Positions 25,020 to 32,685 of a stretch of DNA of 64,000 nt are shown here, piece after piece. Each line of letters begins with the position of its first letter. The stretch's first letter is position 1. Origin of the DNA: an uncultured Clostridia bacterium. GTDB taxonomy: Bacteria > Bacillota > Clostridia > Christensenellales > Aristaeellaceae. The notes under the pieces were generated by a model. The model made no database searches and was not told the DNA's origin. It saw only the letters and a list, made by a program, of their open reading frames with translations. A program made the position numbers and the translations under genes. Location of the stretch: NCBI GenBank assembly GCA_934647235.1, contig CAKUFG010000002.1, forward strand, positions 1-64,000. The letters are read 5' to 3'.

Positions 25020-26519
25020 TTACTGCTGATCGAGCAGCGCCGTAAAATAATCGTTTACCCATTGCCTGGCATAGTCGGGCAGGTTATCCTGCTGCGCGGA
25101 CTGCACCGCCGCGTCGCGGTATTCACCCGCCACCTGATCATAGGGCACGCTGCCCTGCGTATTGCCCAGTCCCGGCGTAAGCTGCAATTGCGTATGCTCG
25201 CCGTTTTGCGTCACCTTGCCGGTGCTCTGGCTGATTTCGCCGCCATCGCCCAGGCGAGTGGGATCATAAATGCTTTCATACTGGCCGGTTTTATACTGGG
25301 CCATGCCGCTGCCTGCCTGCCGCTGCGCGCCGCTGGACTGGGAGTACCCCGCATCCTCATTGGTGCTGCCCTTGCCTGCGCCGGTACCCGCGCCCTTTCC
25401 CTGGCCGTTGCCTTGTCCCGCGCCCTGGCCGCTGCCATTGCCATTGCCGTTGGCGCTGCTCTGCCCGGCGGCGGATTGCACCGCGCCGCTGACAGCCGTC
25501 TTGGCGCTCTGCAGGGCCGCGCTCATCTGCGAGGCCGCCATGCTGGCGGAGGTCAATTGAGCAAGCGCCTGCGCCGCGCCGGAGATGCTGCCGCTGGCCG
25601 CTGCCTGGGCGGCCGCGTTGAGGGCGGCGGCTGCGTTGGCCATATCGCCTGCGGCCGCCTGCTCGGCTGCATCCGCAAGCGCCTGGCTCAGCGCCTGCTG
25701 ATCCATGCCCTGCATCGCGTCCTCCAGCGCCTGGCTGGCGTCGCCCTGTGCCTGGGCCATGGCCTGGGCAAGGCTGTCCAGCCCCTGCTGGGCCAATGCG
25801 TCCATGGCAGCGTTTTTGCCTTCGTTAAGCAGGCGGTTTAGCTGCTCCTGCGCGCGGCTGATGCTGGTCATGGCCTCGCGCTGATCCTTGGCCCGGCCCG
25901 TTTCCCGCGCCAGATCGCCCAGGATCCTGCGAAGCTCCTGCAGCTGCTTATCGGTCAGCCTGGCCTGCTCCAGCTGCTTCTGCGCATCGTTTAGCTTTTC
26001 CTGCTGGGCGGCGATTTTCTGCTGCAGGTGCCGCTGTGCGCGCAGCACCGCATCCTGCGGATTGGGGATCAGAAGCATCGCGCTGCAGGCCAGCACCAGC
26101 CCCGCCGCAATGTAAAGCGGCAGCCGCGCCGCGCGGACGGGCATCGCCTTGCGCACACGCAGCGTTTGCAGGCTGCGCAGCGCGTCCCGGCGCAGCAGGC
26201 GCGCCATATCGTCCTGGCGGTTCTGCACGGCAAGCGCCGTCTGCACGCGCTCCTTCAGGCCGCAGTCGTCGGCTCTGCGCGCCGCTCTGGCTGTGCCTAC
26301 CGGCCACAAAAGGCCAGCCAGCCCCGCCAGCGCGGGCGGGCACAGGGCGGCCAGCAGCAGGTACAGCGCGCGATCCCGCAGCGGCACAAGGAAGGACGTC
26401 AGCAGGATCGCCGCGCACAGCGCCGCCCCGGCCATCAGCCCCCAGCACATGCAGCGCACCGCGCGCAGCACGCGCATACGCCCCTTGACCGGGCGCAGCG
26501 CAGATCGAATCACGTTCAT
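25020..26519 (-). CDS. Membrane protein with Ala/Gln-rich coiled coil and Gly-rich linker
   Basis: 499 residues, no known family recognised. Three hydrophobic helices lie in the N-terminal 155 residues (about 27-47, 51-73, 132-152). Residues 155-330 are a long Ala/Gln-rich coiled coil with heptad-like AQ/AL repeats. Then comes a low-complexity Gly/Asn/Gln/Lys linker (about 355-385) and a short C-terminal part. Related DUF4175-like membrane proteins occur in MoxR operons, but a firm family call cannot be made. The start overlaps the ABC permease stop codon by 4 nt. A structural, envelope-spanning role is inference. Confidence 0.7.
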   Translation of the reverse strand: MNVIRSALRPVKGRMRVLRAVRCMCWGLMAGAALCAAILLTSFLVPLRDRALYLLLAALCPPALAGLAGLLWPVGTARAARRADDCGLKERVQTALAVQNRQDDMARLLRRDALRSLQTLRVRKAMPVRAARLPLYIAAGLVLACSAMLLIPNPQDAVLRAQRHLQQKIAAQQEKLNDAQKQLEQARLTDKQLQELRRILGDLARETGRAKDQREAMTSISRAQEQLNRLLNEGKNAAMDALAQQGLDSLAQAMAQAQGDASQALEDAMQGMDQQALSQALADAAEQAAAGDMANAAAALNAAAQAAASGSISGAAQALAQLTSASMAASQMSAALQSAKTAVSGAVQSAAGQSSANGNGNGSGQGAGQGNGQGKGAGTGAGKGSTNEDAGYSQSSGAQRQAGSGMAQYKTGQYESIYDPTRLGDGGEISQSTGKVTQNGEHTQLQLTPGLGNTQGSVPYDQVAGEYRDAAVQSAQQDNLPDYARQWVNDYFTALLDQQ

Positions 26520-27454
26520 TTTTTCGCGCTCCTCCGGCGCATCCGCGCTTCACGCGGTCGCACAAAGCACGCCGCCAGCAGATCCAGCAGCAGCCCTGCG
26601 CCAGCCATGAAGGCCATGTTTTCCCACTTGATGGCGCTGAAATCCAGATAATCATAGATGCGGTACAGCGTATAGGAATAATCCATCAGCGTGCTCTTGA
26701 GCAAACCTGTCTGATCGGCAATGAGCGCCATCAGGCCCATGGCCGGGCTGTAGATAAAGCCGTTTACGCCAATTCCAATGCTCGTGGGGCCGTCCGCGCC
26801 GCCGATTACCGCCACAGAGGAAGCCATGGTGCTGGAGAACATCGCATCGTAATTGGAGCCGATGTTCCACACGCCAAGCACCAGCGGCACCATCGTGACC
26901 ACACCGATGAAGAAGACAATCAGGTAAGCCATGACCGTGGCCGTTACCGTGCGGCGGAAGACGGCGGAGGCAAACACACCCACGCTCAGCGCCGCAAAGG
27001 CCGTAACCAGCAGGAACAGCGCGCCGGTAAGCACATCTGCCAGCGTCACGCCGCCCGTAACCAGCGTAAGGCACATGGAGGGCAGGGCGGCCACCAGCAG
27101 CAGCGCCACATAGCCCAGCGATTCCAGCAGCTTTCCCGCCACAATGCGCAGCGAGCCCGTGTTTGTCACCAGCAGCATATCCAGCGTCTGCCGCTCGCGC
27201 TCGCCGGCGATGCTGCCCGCCGTCATGGCCGGGGTGATCAGCAGGATCAGCGCAAACTGGATGGCCAGCATGCCCGCGTAGGCCTGCATGCCCTGCCGCA
27301 TCACATAGATGGAAATGCTGGGATTGGCAAACTGTCCGAAGGCCATGCCTAGGCCGAACAGAAAGATCAGTACGCCGTACAGGGTAATAAGCACCGGCGT
27401 GCGGGCAGAGCGCATGCGCCGCCGGGCCGAGGAGGCCAGAATGGGATTAATCAT
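26516..27454 (-). CDS. ABC-2 type transporter permease
   Basis: 312 residues with six hydrophobic segments. The N-terminal INPILASSARRRMRSARTP followed by a helix is typical of ABC-2 permeases (gliding-motility GldF/NosY-type), as is GSIAGERERQTLDMLLVTNTG split around the elbow helix. It overlaps the ATPase gene by 8 nt and should pair with it to form an exporter or a mechanotransmitting complex. Its place inside a MoxR/VWA operon recalls the Bacteroides and clostridial ABC-DUF58-VWA clusters. The substrate is unknown. Confidence 0.88.
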   Translation of the reverse strand: MINPILASSARRRMRSARTPVLITLYGVLIFLFGLGMAFGQFANPSISIYVMRQGMQAYAGMLAIQFALILLITPAMTAGSIAGERERQTLDMLLVTNTGSLRIVAGKLLESLGYVALLLVAALPSMCLTLVTGGVTLADVLTGALFLLVTAFAALSVGVFASAVFRRTVTATVMAYLIVFFIGVVTMVPLVLGVWNIGSNYDAMFSSTMASSVAVIGGADGPTSIGIGVNGFIYSPAMGLMALIADQTGLLKSTLMDYSYTLYRIYDYLDFSAIKWENMAFMAGAGLLLDLLAACFVRPREARMRRRSAKK

Positions 27455-28373
27455 CTTGCGTTACCTCCATAAACACCTTTTCCAGGTTCATCGGCGCGCG
27501 GTGGAAATCCGCCACCGCGATATCGCCCAGCAGCAGCTTTTTAAGCAGCTGCGACGCCGCCTGCTCGTCGCCGTCAAACGCCACGCGCAGCAATTGCGCG
27601 TCGGCCAGCTCGATGCCCGTAACGCCGGGGAATTCCTTAAGGATCACCGCCGCCGCGTCCACCTGATCGTTAAGCAAGCGGATATCCAGCGGGGCGTTGC
27701 CGTTCATCTTTTGAGACAGCGCGTCCACGGTGCCTGAGAACACCAGGTTTCCGTGGTCGATGATGGTCAGCGAATCGCACATTTCGGACAGCTCCGGCAG
27801 AATGTGCGAGGAAATCAGCACGGTTTTGCCCATCTCCTTCAGGCTCCGCAGGATGTCCTTCATTTCAGCGCGGGCGCGCGGATCCATGCCTGAGGCGGGC
27901 TCATCCAATATCAGCAGCCGGGGATCGTGAATCAGCGCGTGCGCCAGGCACAGCCGCTGCTTCATGCCGCGGGACAGCACATCCACATAGCTGTCGCGCT
28001 TATCGCTCAGGCGAACAAGCTCGAGCAGCTGATCGATCATGCGCATGCGCTCCTGATAGGAAAAGCCATAGCAGCGGGCGTAAAAGTCCAGATATTCCCA
28101 GGTTTTCAGCCGATCGTACACGCCGAAGAAATCGGGCATGTAGCCAATCAGCTCGCGCATGCGGCGGGGAGCTTTGCGCACGTCCACCCCATCCATCACC
28201 GCCGTGCCCGAGGTGGGCGGCAGAAGCGTAGCCAGGATGCGCATGGTGGTGCTTTTGCCCGCGCCGTTGGGGCCGACAAATCCATGCAGCTCGCCGTCGC
28301 CAATTTGAATGCTCAGGTGGTTCAGCGCCGTAAACTTGCCGTATACGCGCGTCAGTTCCTTGATTTCCAGCAT
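27447..28373 (-). CDS. ABC transporter ATP-binding protein
   Basis: 308 residues. Walker A GPNGAGKS, Q-loop region YMPDFFGVYDRL, signature LSRGMKQRL and Walker B LLILDEPASGMDPRAR are all present, with switch His in SSHILPEL. The C-terminal 80 residues form the extra domain of the NatA/drug-exporter subfamily. It begins 1 nt after the stop codon of the 851-residue protein and overlaps the permease gene, so the three are co-translated. Likely energises the adjacent ABC-2 permease. Confidence 0.94.
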   Translation of the reverse strand: MLEIKELTRVYGKFTALNHLSIQIGDGELHGFVGPNGAGKSTTMRILATLLPPTSGTAVMDGVDVRKAPRRMRELIGYMPDFFGVYDRLKTWEYLDFYARCYGFSYQERMRMIDQLLELVRLSDKRDSYVDVLSRGMKQRLCLAHALIHDPRLLILDEPASGMDPRARAEMKDILRSLKEMGKTVLISSHILPELSEMCDSLTIIDHGNLVFSGTVDALSQKMNGNAPLDIRLLNDQVDAAAVILKEFPGVTGIELADAQLLRVAFDGDEQAASQLLKKLLLGDIAVADFHRAPMNLEKVFMEVTQDD

Positions 28374-28374
28374 G

Positions 28375-30930
28375 TCAGTTCACCTTCCCCTCAAAGGCCA
28401 GCGAGGGCGTATCCAATTCGCCGTCCCGGCCGCCCTGCTGGGATGCGCGCACAAACACGTTGCCCTGCGCATCCATATAGCGCCCCAGGTTATCCTCGCT
28501 CAGCGTCATGGGCATGCCCGCGCTGTTGACGGTATCCCAGGCCTGGGCCTGCTGATCGTATATGCGCACTACAACGCCGCTGCCGTAGGTCTGGCCATCC
28601 AGGGTCAGGCTGGTCAGCGTCAGGCGGCTGACGTCCACGCCGTCCACCTGTCCCAGGCTGAAGCACAGCACCGGCTCGTCGCGCAGCATAAAATAGCTGC
28701 TGCTGCTGCGCACGCCCAGCGAGTAGGGCCTTTGCTGGCTATCCAGCGCGCCCAGCTCATAGGGAGTGATACCGGCCGGCACCTTGACGTGCCCCATCTC
28801 GCTGACAGCGATATACTTGATCTGCACATCGATGATCGCGCAGTGAGCCGTGCGCTCCACATCCGTGCCGTTCACGGTCAGCTGCACATCGCCCAGCGTA
28901 TCATTGAAGGTAATATAACGGAAAAGGCTCTTATCGTTATAATCCTGATAGCGGCTGTACCAGTTGGAGCGCACAGCGCTGATCAGCGTGCTGCGCAGAT
29001 TGAGCTGGTTGATTTCATCGGTGGTCATCGTCTGATAGTGGTTGCTATTATCATAGGTAGCCTGCGCATCAAAGGGATGCAGCGCGGCGTAGATGATATT
29101 ATCGATATAGGACATGTTGCTGCTCAGCTTTTCGTTGATCATCTCGCCATCGTACGCGCCGCCTTCCTTGCGGCTGGGGTTTTCCACGATGGCGATTTTT
29201 GCCGTCTGCCCCGGCAGGATGCGCGGCGTGGTGCAGTAGCCATACATCGTCAGCACATAGCCCGCGTCCAGGGTATAATCGCTGTTGTTGACGATCTCGC
29301 CATGCAGGCCGTCGTCCTCCCACCAGATGGAGGCCGAAACATTCAGCTGCGGATTTTCCTCCGGCTGAATGTAGAGCAGCTGCACCTCCCATGCGCCCGC
29401 GGCAGGAAAGGTGACGGCGCGCTTTTCGCCCAGGGTGTAAAGATAACGCAGCGAATGCATGTACGTCTTGGTATCGTCATCCTCTTCATAATAGGAATAA
29501 TACGTATTGGACGGCTCCACCAGCGCGTTTTCGCGGGTGCTGACGGTCATGTTTTCCTTCTGCGCAATGGCTACGCCCGCCATCGTGGCGCTGCTGGTGC
29601 GGCCGTCGCTGCTGATATTATAAATGGAATACGCCGTAGCCGCAGGCTTGTTCAGCTGCATGCGGCTGCCCATCAGCGACAGCACGCCCACGCAGCAGGC
29701 CGAAAGCACAGGCACGGTCAGCCACATCCACTCGCGCTTATCCAGGCGCTTGAGAAGCAGATAGCTGCCCGCGCCCGCCAGCAGCAGGAAAACCGCAATG
29801 GCCAGCATGGGATAGATCATGCTTTCGTCGTTGGCGATGCCAAGCGTGGTAAGCATGCTGGTATCCGTATAATAATCGCGGCTGCTGCGGTAATAGTTGC
29901 TGGAGCTGTCCACAAGGCTCTGGTACGCGCTGGCGCCGGTAGAGAGCAGCACGCGCTGCCAGAAGCAGGACATGCCCTTCCAGCCCGAGAGCGGCTTTTC
30001 GCTCAACGAAAACGCCGTGGTATACACAAGGCCGCTGCCAACCTGGCTGCGGGCAATCAGCGTTTTGCCCTCCAGCGCGGCAATCTGCTGCGCCAGATCG
30101 CCGTTGATGGGCGAAAGCAGCGCCGTCCCCTGCGCGCTGGCCGCGCTCTCAGTCAGGGGAAACTGCGTGTCGCTCAGCGCATCCACCAGCGCCTGGGCTG
30201 CGCCCTGGGCGGAATAGGGCGCGCCGGTCGTTATGCCCGTCATTCCGGCAAAGCCGCGATAGGCGGAAACCGCGCGCGTACCGCCGCCTACGATGGCCAC
30301 GCCGCCATTGGTCAGCCACGTCTCCAGCGCCTGGCGCTGCGCATCGCTGAACTGGCTGATATCCACGCCGTCCACCGCCAGGAAGCTGAAGGCACGCATC
30401 AGCTCATAGCTGTCGGGGAAGGTCTCCTGCGTCAGGGCGATGGTCTGCCAGACTTCGCCGCGCATCAGCTGATCGTTGGCCGTGCCGATGTTCAGATAGC
30501 TCAGCGTCTGCGGGCTGTCGGACAGCACGCCCACCAGCAGCGTCGTGGGGGCGATCACCTTCTTGGGCGTAATGGGCACGGAGGCAATCAGCCCCTCCTT
30601 GCCCGTCACGCGCACGGTGTAGGTTTTCTGCTTGTAATTGAGCATGATGGGAATGACCAGCTGCTTTTCCGCGCCGCTGGCCAGGGAAAGGGGATATTCG
30701 TAGGTATCGTATTCCGATGAGGATCGATCCACATCGATGGCTACCGTCAGCTCGGTGTCCGCGCCGTCGTTTTTCAGCGTTACGCGCAGCGGCATGGCGG
30801 ATAGATAGGTCACCGCGCCGTCATAGCCAAAATCCGCGCTGACCGTCACGCCGCCGTCCGCCAGCGCGGAGGCAGTGCATAAAAGCAGGCACAGCACGGC
30901 AATGAGCGCCGTTTTGCATACAGAGCGCAT
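28375..30930 (-). CDS. Large exported membrane protein at the head of the ABC/MoxR/VWA operon
   Basis: 851 residues. A signal peptide (1-24) is followed by a long beta-rich extracytoplasmic region. Two hydrophobic helices (about 370-390 and 398-415) flank KRLDKREWMW, so the protein crosses the membrane, with a second large domain of about 430 residues beyond them. The first 350 residues have the GATase-like VDISQFSDAQ and GGVAIVGGG features found in extracytoplasmic parts of ABC-linked proteins. No established family was recognised. AAGGAGG precedes the ATG and an ECF-type promoter lies 36-65 nt upstream. Confidence 0.8.
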   Translation of the reverse strand: MRSVCKTALIAVLCLLLCTASALADGGVTVSADFGYDGAVTYLSAMPLRVTLKNDGADTELTVAIDVDRSSSEYDTYEYPLSLASGAEKQLVIPIMLNYKQKTYTVRVTGKEGLIASVPITPKKVIAPTTLLVGVLSDSPQTLSYLNIGTANDQLMRGEVWQTIALTQETFPDSYELMRAFSFLAVDGVDISQFSDAQRQALETWLTNGGVAIVGGGTRAVSAYRGFAGMTGITTGAPYSAQGAAQALVDALSDTQFPLTESAASAQGTALLSPINGDLAQQIAALEGKTLIARSQVGSGLVYTTAFSLSEKPLSGWKGMSCFWQRVLLSTGASAYQSLVDSSSNYYRSSRDYYTDTSMLTTLGIANDESMIYPMLAIAVFLLLAGAGSYLLLKRLDKREWMWLTVPVLSACCVGVLSLMGSRMQLNKPAATAYSIYNISSDGRTSSATMAGVAIAQKENMTVSTRENALVEPSNTYYSYYEEDDDTKTYMHSLRYLYTLGEKRAVTFPAAGAWEVQLLYIQPEENPQLNVSASIWWEDDGLHGEIVNNSDYTLDAGYVLTMYGYCTTPRILPGQTAKIAIVENPSRKEGGAYDGEMINEKLSSNMSYIDNIIYAALHPFDAQATYDNSNHYQTMTTDEINQLNLRSTLISAVRSNWYSRYQDYNDKSLFRYITFNDTLGDVQLTVNGTDVERTAHCAIIDVQIKYIAVSEMGHVKVPAGITPYELGALDSQQRPYSLGVRSSSSYFMLRDEPVLCFSLGQVDGVDVSRLTLTSLTLDGQTYGSGVVVRIYDQQAQAWDTVNSAGMPMTLSEDNLGRYMDAQGNVFVRASQQGGRDGELDTPSLAFEGKVN

Positions 30931-30965
30931 AAAACGTCCTCCTTAACTTGGGTAAGGTTCCGTCA

Positions 30966-30995
30966 TATAGACGGTGCAGCAGGCACTTTTGTTCC
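30966..30995 (-). promoter_or_regulatory. ECF-type promoter of the eight-gene ABC/MoxR/VWA operon
   Basis: Minus strand GGAAC (30995-30991), 18 nt, GTCTATA (30972-30966). Same -35 core, spacing and -10 heptamer as the sigma operon promoter at 15959-15988. The -10 lies within the inverted repeat CCGTC-N5-GACGG (30960-30974). No sigma-A promoter is evident in the 146-nt gap. Confidence 0.65.
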
Positions 30996-31033
30996 CACCC
31001 CAAGGAAAATATTTCAAATGGATTACAAATATT

Positions 31034-31072
31034 AAAAAAAGCGGGCGTTCTCCGTCCCTGGAAAACGCCCGC
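31034..31072 (-). terminator. Terminator of the second MATE gene
   Basis: On the minus strand GCGGGCGTT pairs with AACGCCCGC (31072-31064 and 31049-31041), followed by seven T residues. It lies right after the stop codon at 31077 and isolates the operon downstream. Confidence 0.88.
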
Positions 31073-31076
31073 CCGG

Positions 31077-32471
31077 TCATGCCGCTATGTTCTCCCTGGT
31101 GATATTGCGCAGCCACTTTCGCTGCTTATAGTGATAGATGATCACCGGCATTTTGACAAACTCATCCAGGCACAGCACAAAAAACACCCACATTTCGGGG
31201 ATTTTGAATACAAACGCGCACAGCAGCCCCACCGGCACGGCATAGCCCCACATGGCCAGGGTATCGCATACCAGGCCGAACTTCACATCCCCGCCCGCGC
31301 GGAAAATGCCGCAGATCAGCATGGTGTTGACCGAGCTGCCCAATATATAATAGGAATTGATATACAGCATCGTGCTCAGCTCGCTGCGCACCACGTCCGT
31401 CACCGTCACATAAAGATACATAAATTTCAGCACCAGCGGGCGACAGGCCAGGATCACCACGCCCCCAGCCAGCGCCGTAATCACGCTCAGATAGCAAAAG
31501 CGCGTGGCGTACACCCGCGCCTCGTCCAGCCGGTTTTCGCCCATGGCCTTGCCCAGGATGATCGCCGCGCTGGAGGACATGCCAAAACAGACCACAGTTC
31601 CTAAATTGCGTACCACAGTTGCAACAGAATTGGCCGCGACTATATTGCTGCTCAGGTGTCCCAGGATGATGGCGTACACGCTGAAGGCCAACCCCCAGAT
31701 GATATCGTTGGCCGCAGCCGGCACGGCATAGCGCATAAAGTCGCGCATCAATTCGCCGCCCCGCGCAATCAGATCCCGCGCGCGCAGGCGGATGACGCGG
31801 CAGCGCTGGCTGTCCAGCAGGCAGATCGCCGTTTCAATCAGCCGCGTGATGGAGGTAGCCAGCGCCACGCCCGTAATGCCCAGCTTGGGGAAAAACGCCC
31901 AGCCAAAGATAAAGCAGGCGTTGAGCACCACATTCATGCCCACGGCGCTGCAATGCACAAGCGCGCTCATGCGCACGCGCTCCACGCTGCGCATCACGCT
32001 CAGATACACCGTGCAGAAGCCGCCTAATAAATAGGAAGCAGCTACTGCCCGCAGGTACTTTTCGCCCTCTGATATCAGCGCAATATCCGTTGTAAAAATG
32101 CGCATCAGCAGGCCCGGCGCGGCCAGCGCCGCCAGGGTAAACAGCAGCCCTATGCCCACCGTAATGCGCAGCGACAGGCCCATCACCCGCTCCACCGCGC
32201 GGCGGTCGCCCTTGCCCCAGTACTGCGCCGCCAGCACCGATGCGCCGCTGGATACGCCAAAGAGCAGCATCTGCAGCACAAAGGCCACCTGCCCGGCCAG
32301 GGACGAGGCCGCCAGCGCCGCCTGGCTGACAAAGGACAGCATGATCACGTCGGCCGAGCTGACCGCCGCATCCATAAAATTCTGCATAGCAATCGGCCCC
32401 GTAATGCGCAGCGTGCGGCCATAAAAGGCGCGCTTTTCCGCCCGGCTGCCCAGGGCTGGCTGTGTCGTCAT
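31077..32471 (-). CDS. MATE family transporter
   Basis: 464 residues with about twelve transmembrane helices. The start TLRITGPIAMQNFMDAAVSSADVIML and the GQVAFVLQMLLFGVSSGASVLAAQYWGKGD segment are typical of clostridial MATE proteins. It differs clearly from the MATE protein at 534-1916, so it is not a recent duplicate. Three in-frame ATGs lie close together; GGAGGG sits seven bases before the third (32471), which is therefore chosen over 32486. Sigma-A promoter upstream, terminator just downstream: a single-gene unit. Substrate unknown. Confidence 0.92.
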   Translation of the reverse strand: MTTQPALGSRAEKRAFYGRTLRITGPIAMQNFMDAAVSSADVIMLSFVSQAALAASSLAGQVAFVLQMLLFGVSSGASVLAAQYWGKGDRRAVERVMGLSLRITVGIGLLFTLAALAAPGLLMRIFTTDIALISEGEKYLRAVAASYLLGGFCTVYLSVMRSVERVRMSALVHCSAVGMNVVLNACFIFGWAFFPKLGITGVALATSITRLIETAICLLDSQRCRVIRLRARDLIARGGELMRDFMRYAVPAAANDIIWGLAFSVYAIILGHLSSNIVAANSVATVVRNLGTVVCFGMSSSAAIILGKAMGENRLDEARVYATRFCYLSVITALAGGVVILACRPLVLKFMYLYVTVTDVVRSELSTMLYINSYYILGSSVNTMLICGIFRAGGDVKFGLVCDTLAMWGYAVPVGLLCAFVFKIPEMWVFFVLCLDEFVKMPVIIYHYKQRKWLRNITRENIAA

Positions 32472-32499
32472 TTTCATTCCCTCCATCCATCATTGGCTC

Positions 32500-32529
32500 A
32501 TTATATCCGTTTTCCCCTTAAAAAGTCAA
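32500..32529 (-). promoter_or_regulatory. Promoter of the second MATE gene
   Basis: Minus strand TTGACT (32529-32524), 18 nt, TATAAT (32505-32500). Confidence 0.75.
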
Positions 32530-32599
32530 CGTTCCGCATCAGAATGTATAAATTTGCGTGTTTTTAAATAATTATTGCGTTTATGCACAATATTTCTGC

Positions 32600-32629
32600 T
32601 TGACAATTGCATATATTACATCATATAAT
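32600..32629 (+). promoter_or_regulatory. Promoter of the Opp operon
   Basis: TTGACA (32600-32605), 18 nt, TATAAT (32624-32629), the closest match to the sigma-A consensus in the window, inside an AT-rich stretch. It suits a highly expressed substrate-binding protein. Confidence 0.85.
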
Positions 32630-32685
32630 AATGTAACCGTTGGCTCTATTGGTCATACGGAAGTATTTTGAAAGGATGTCGGACT

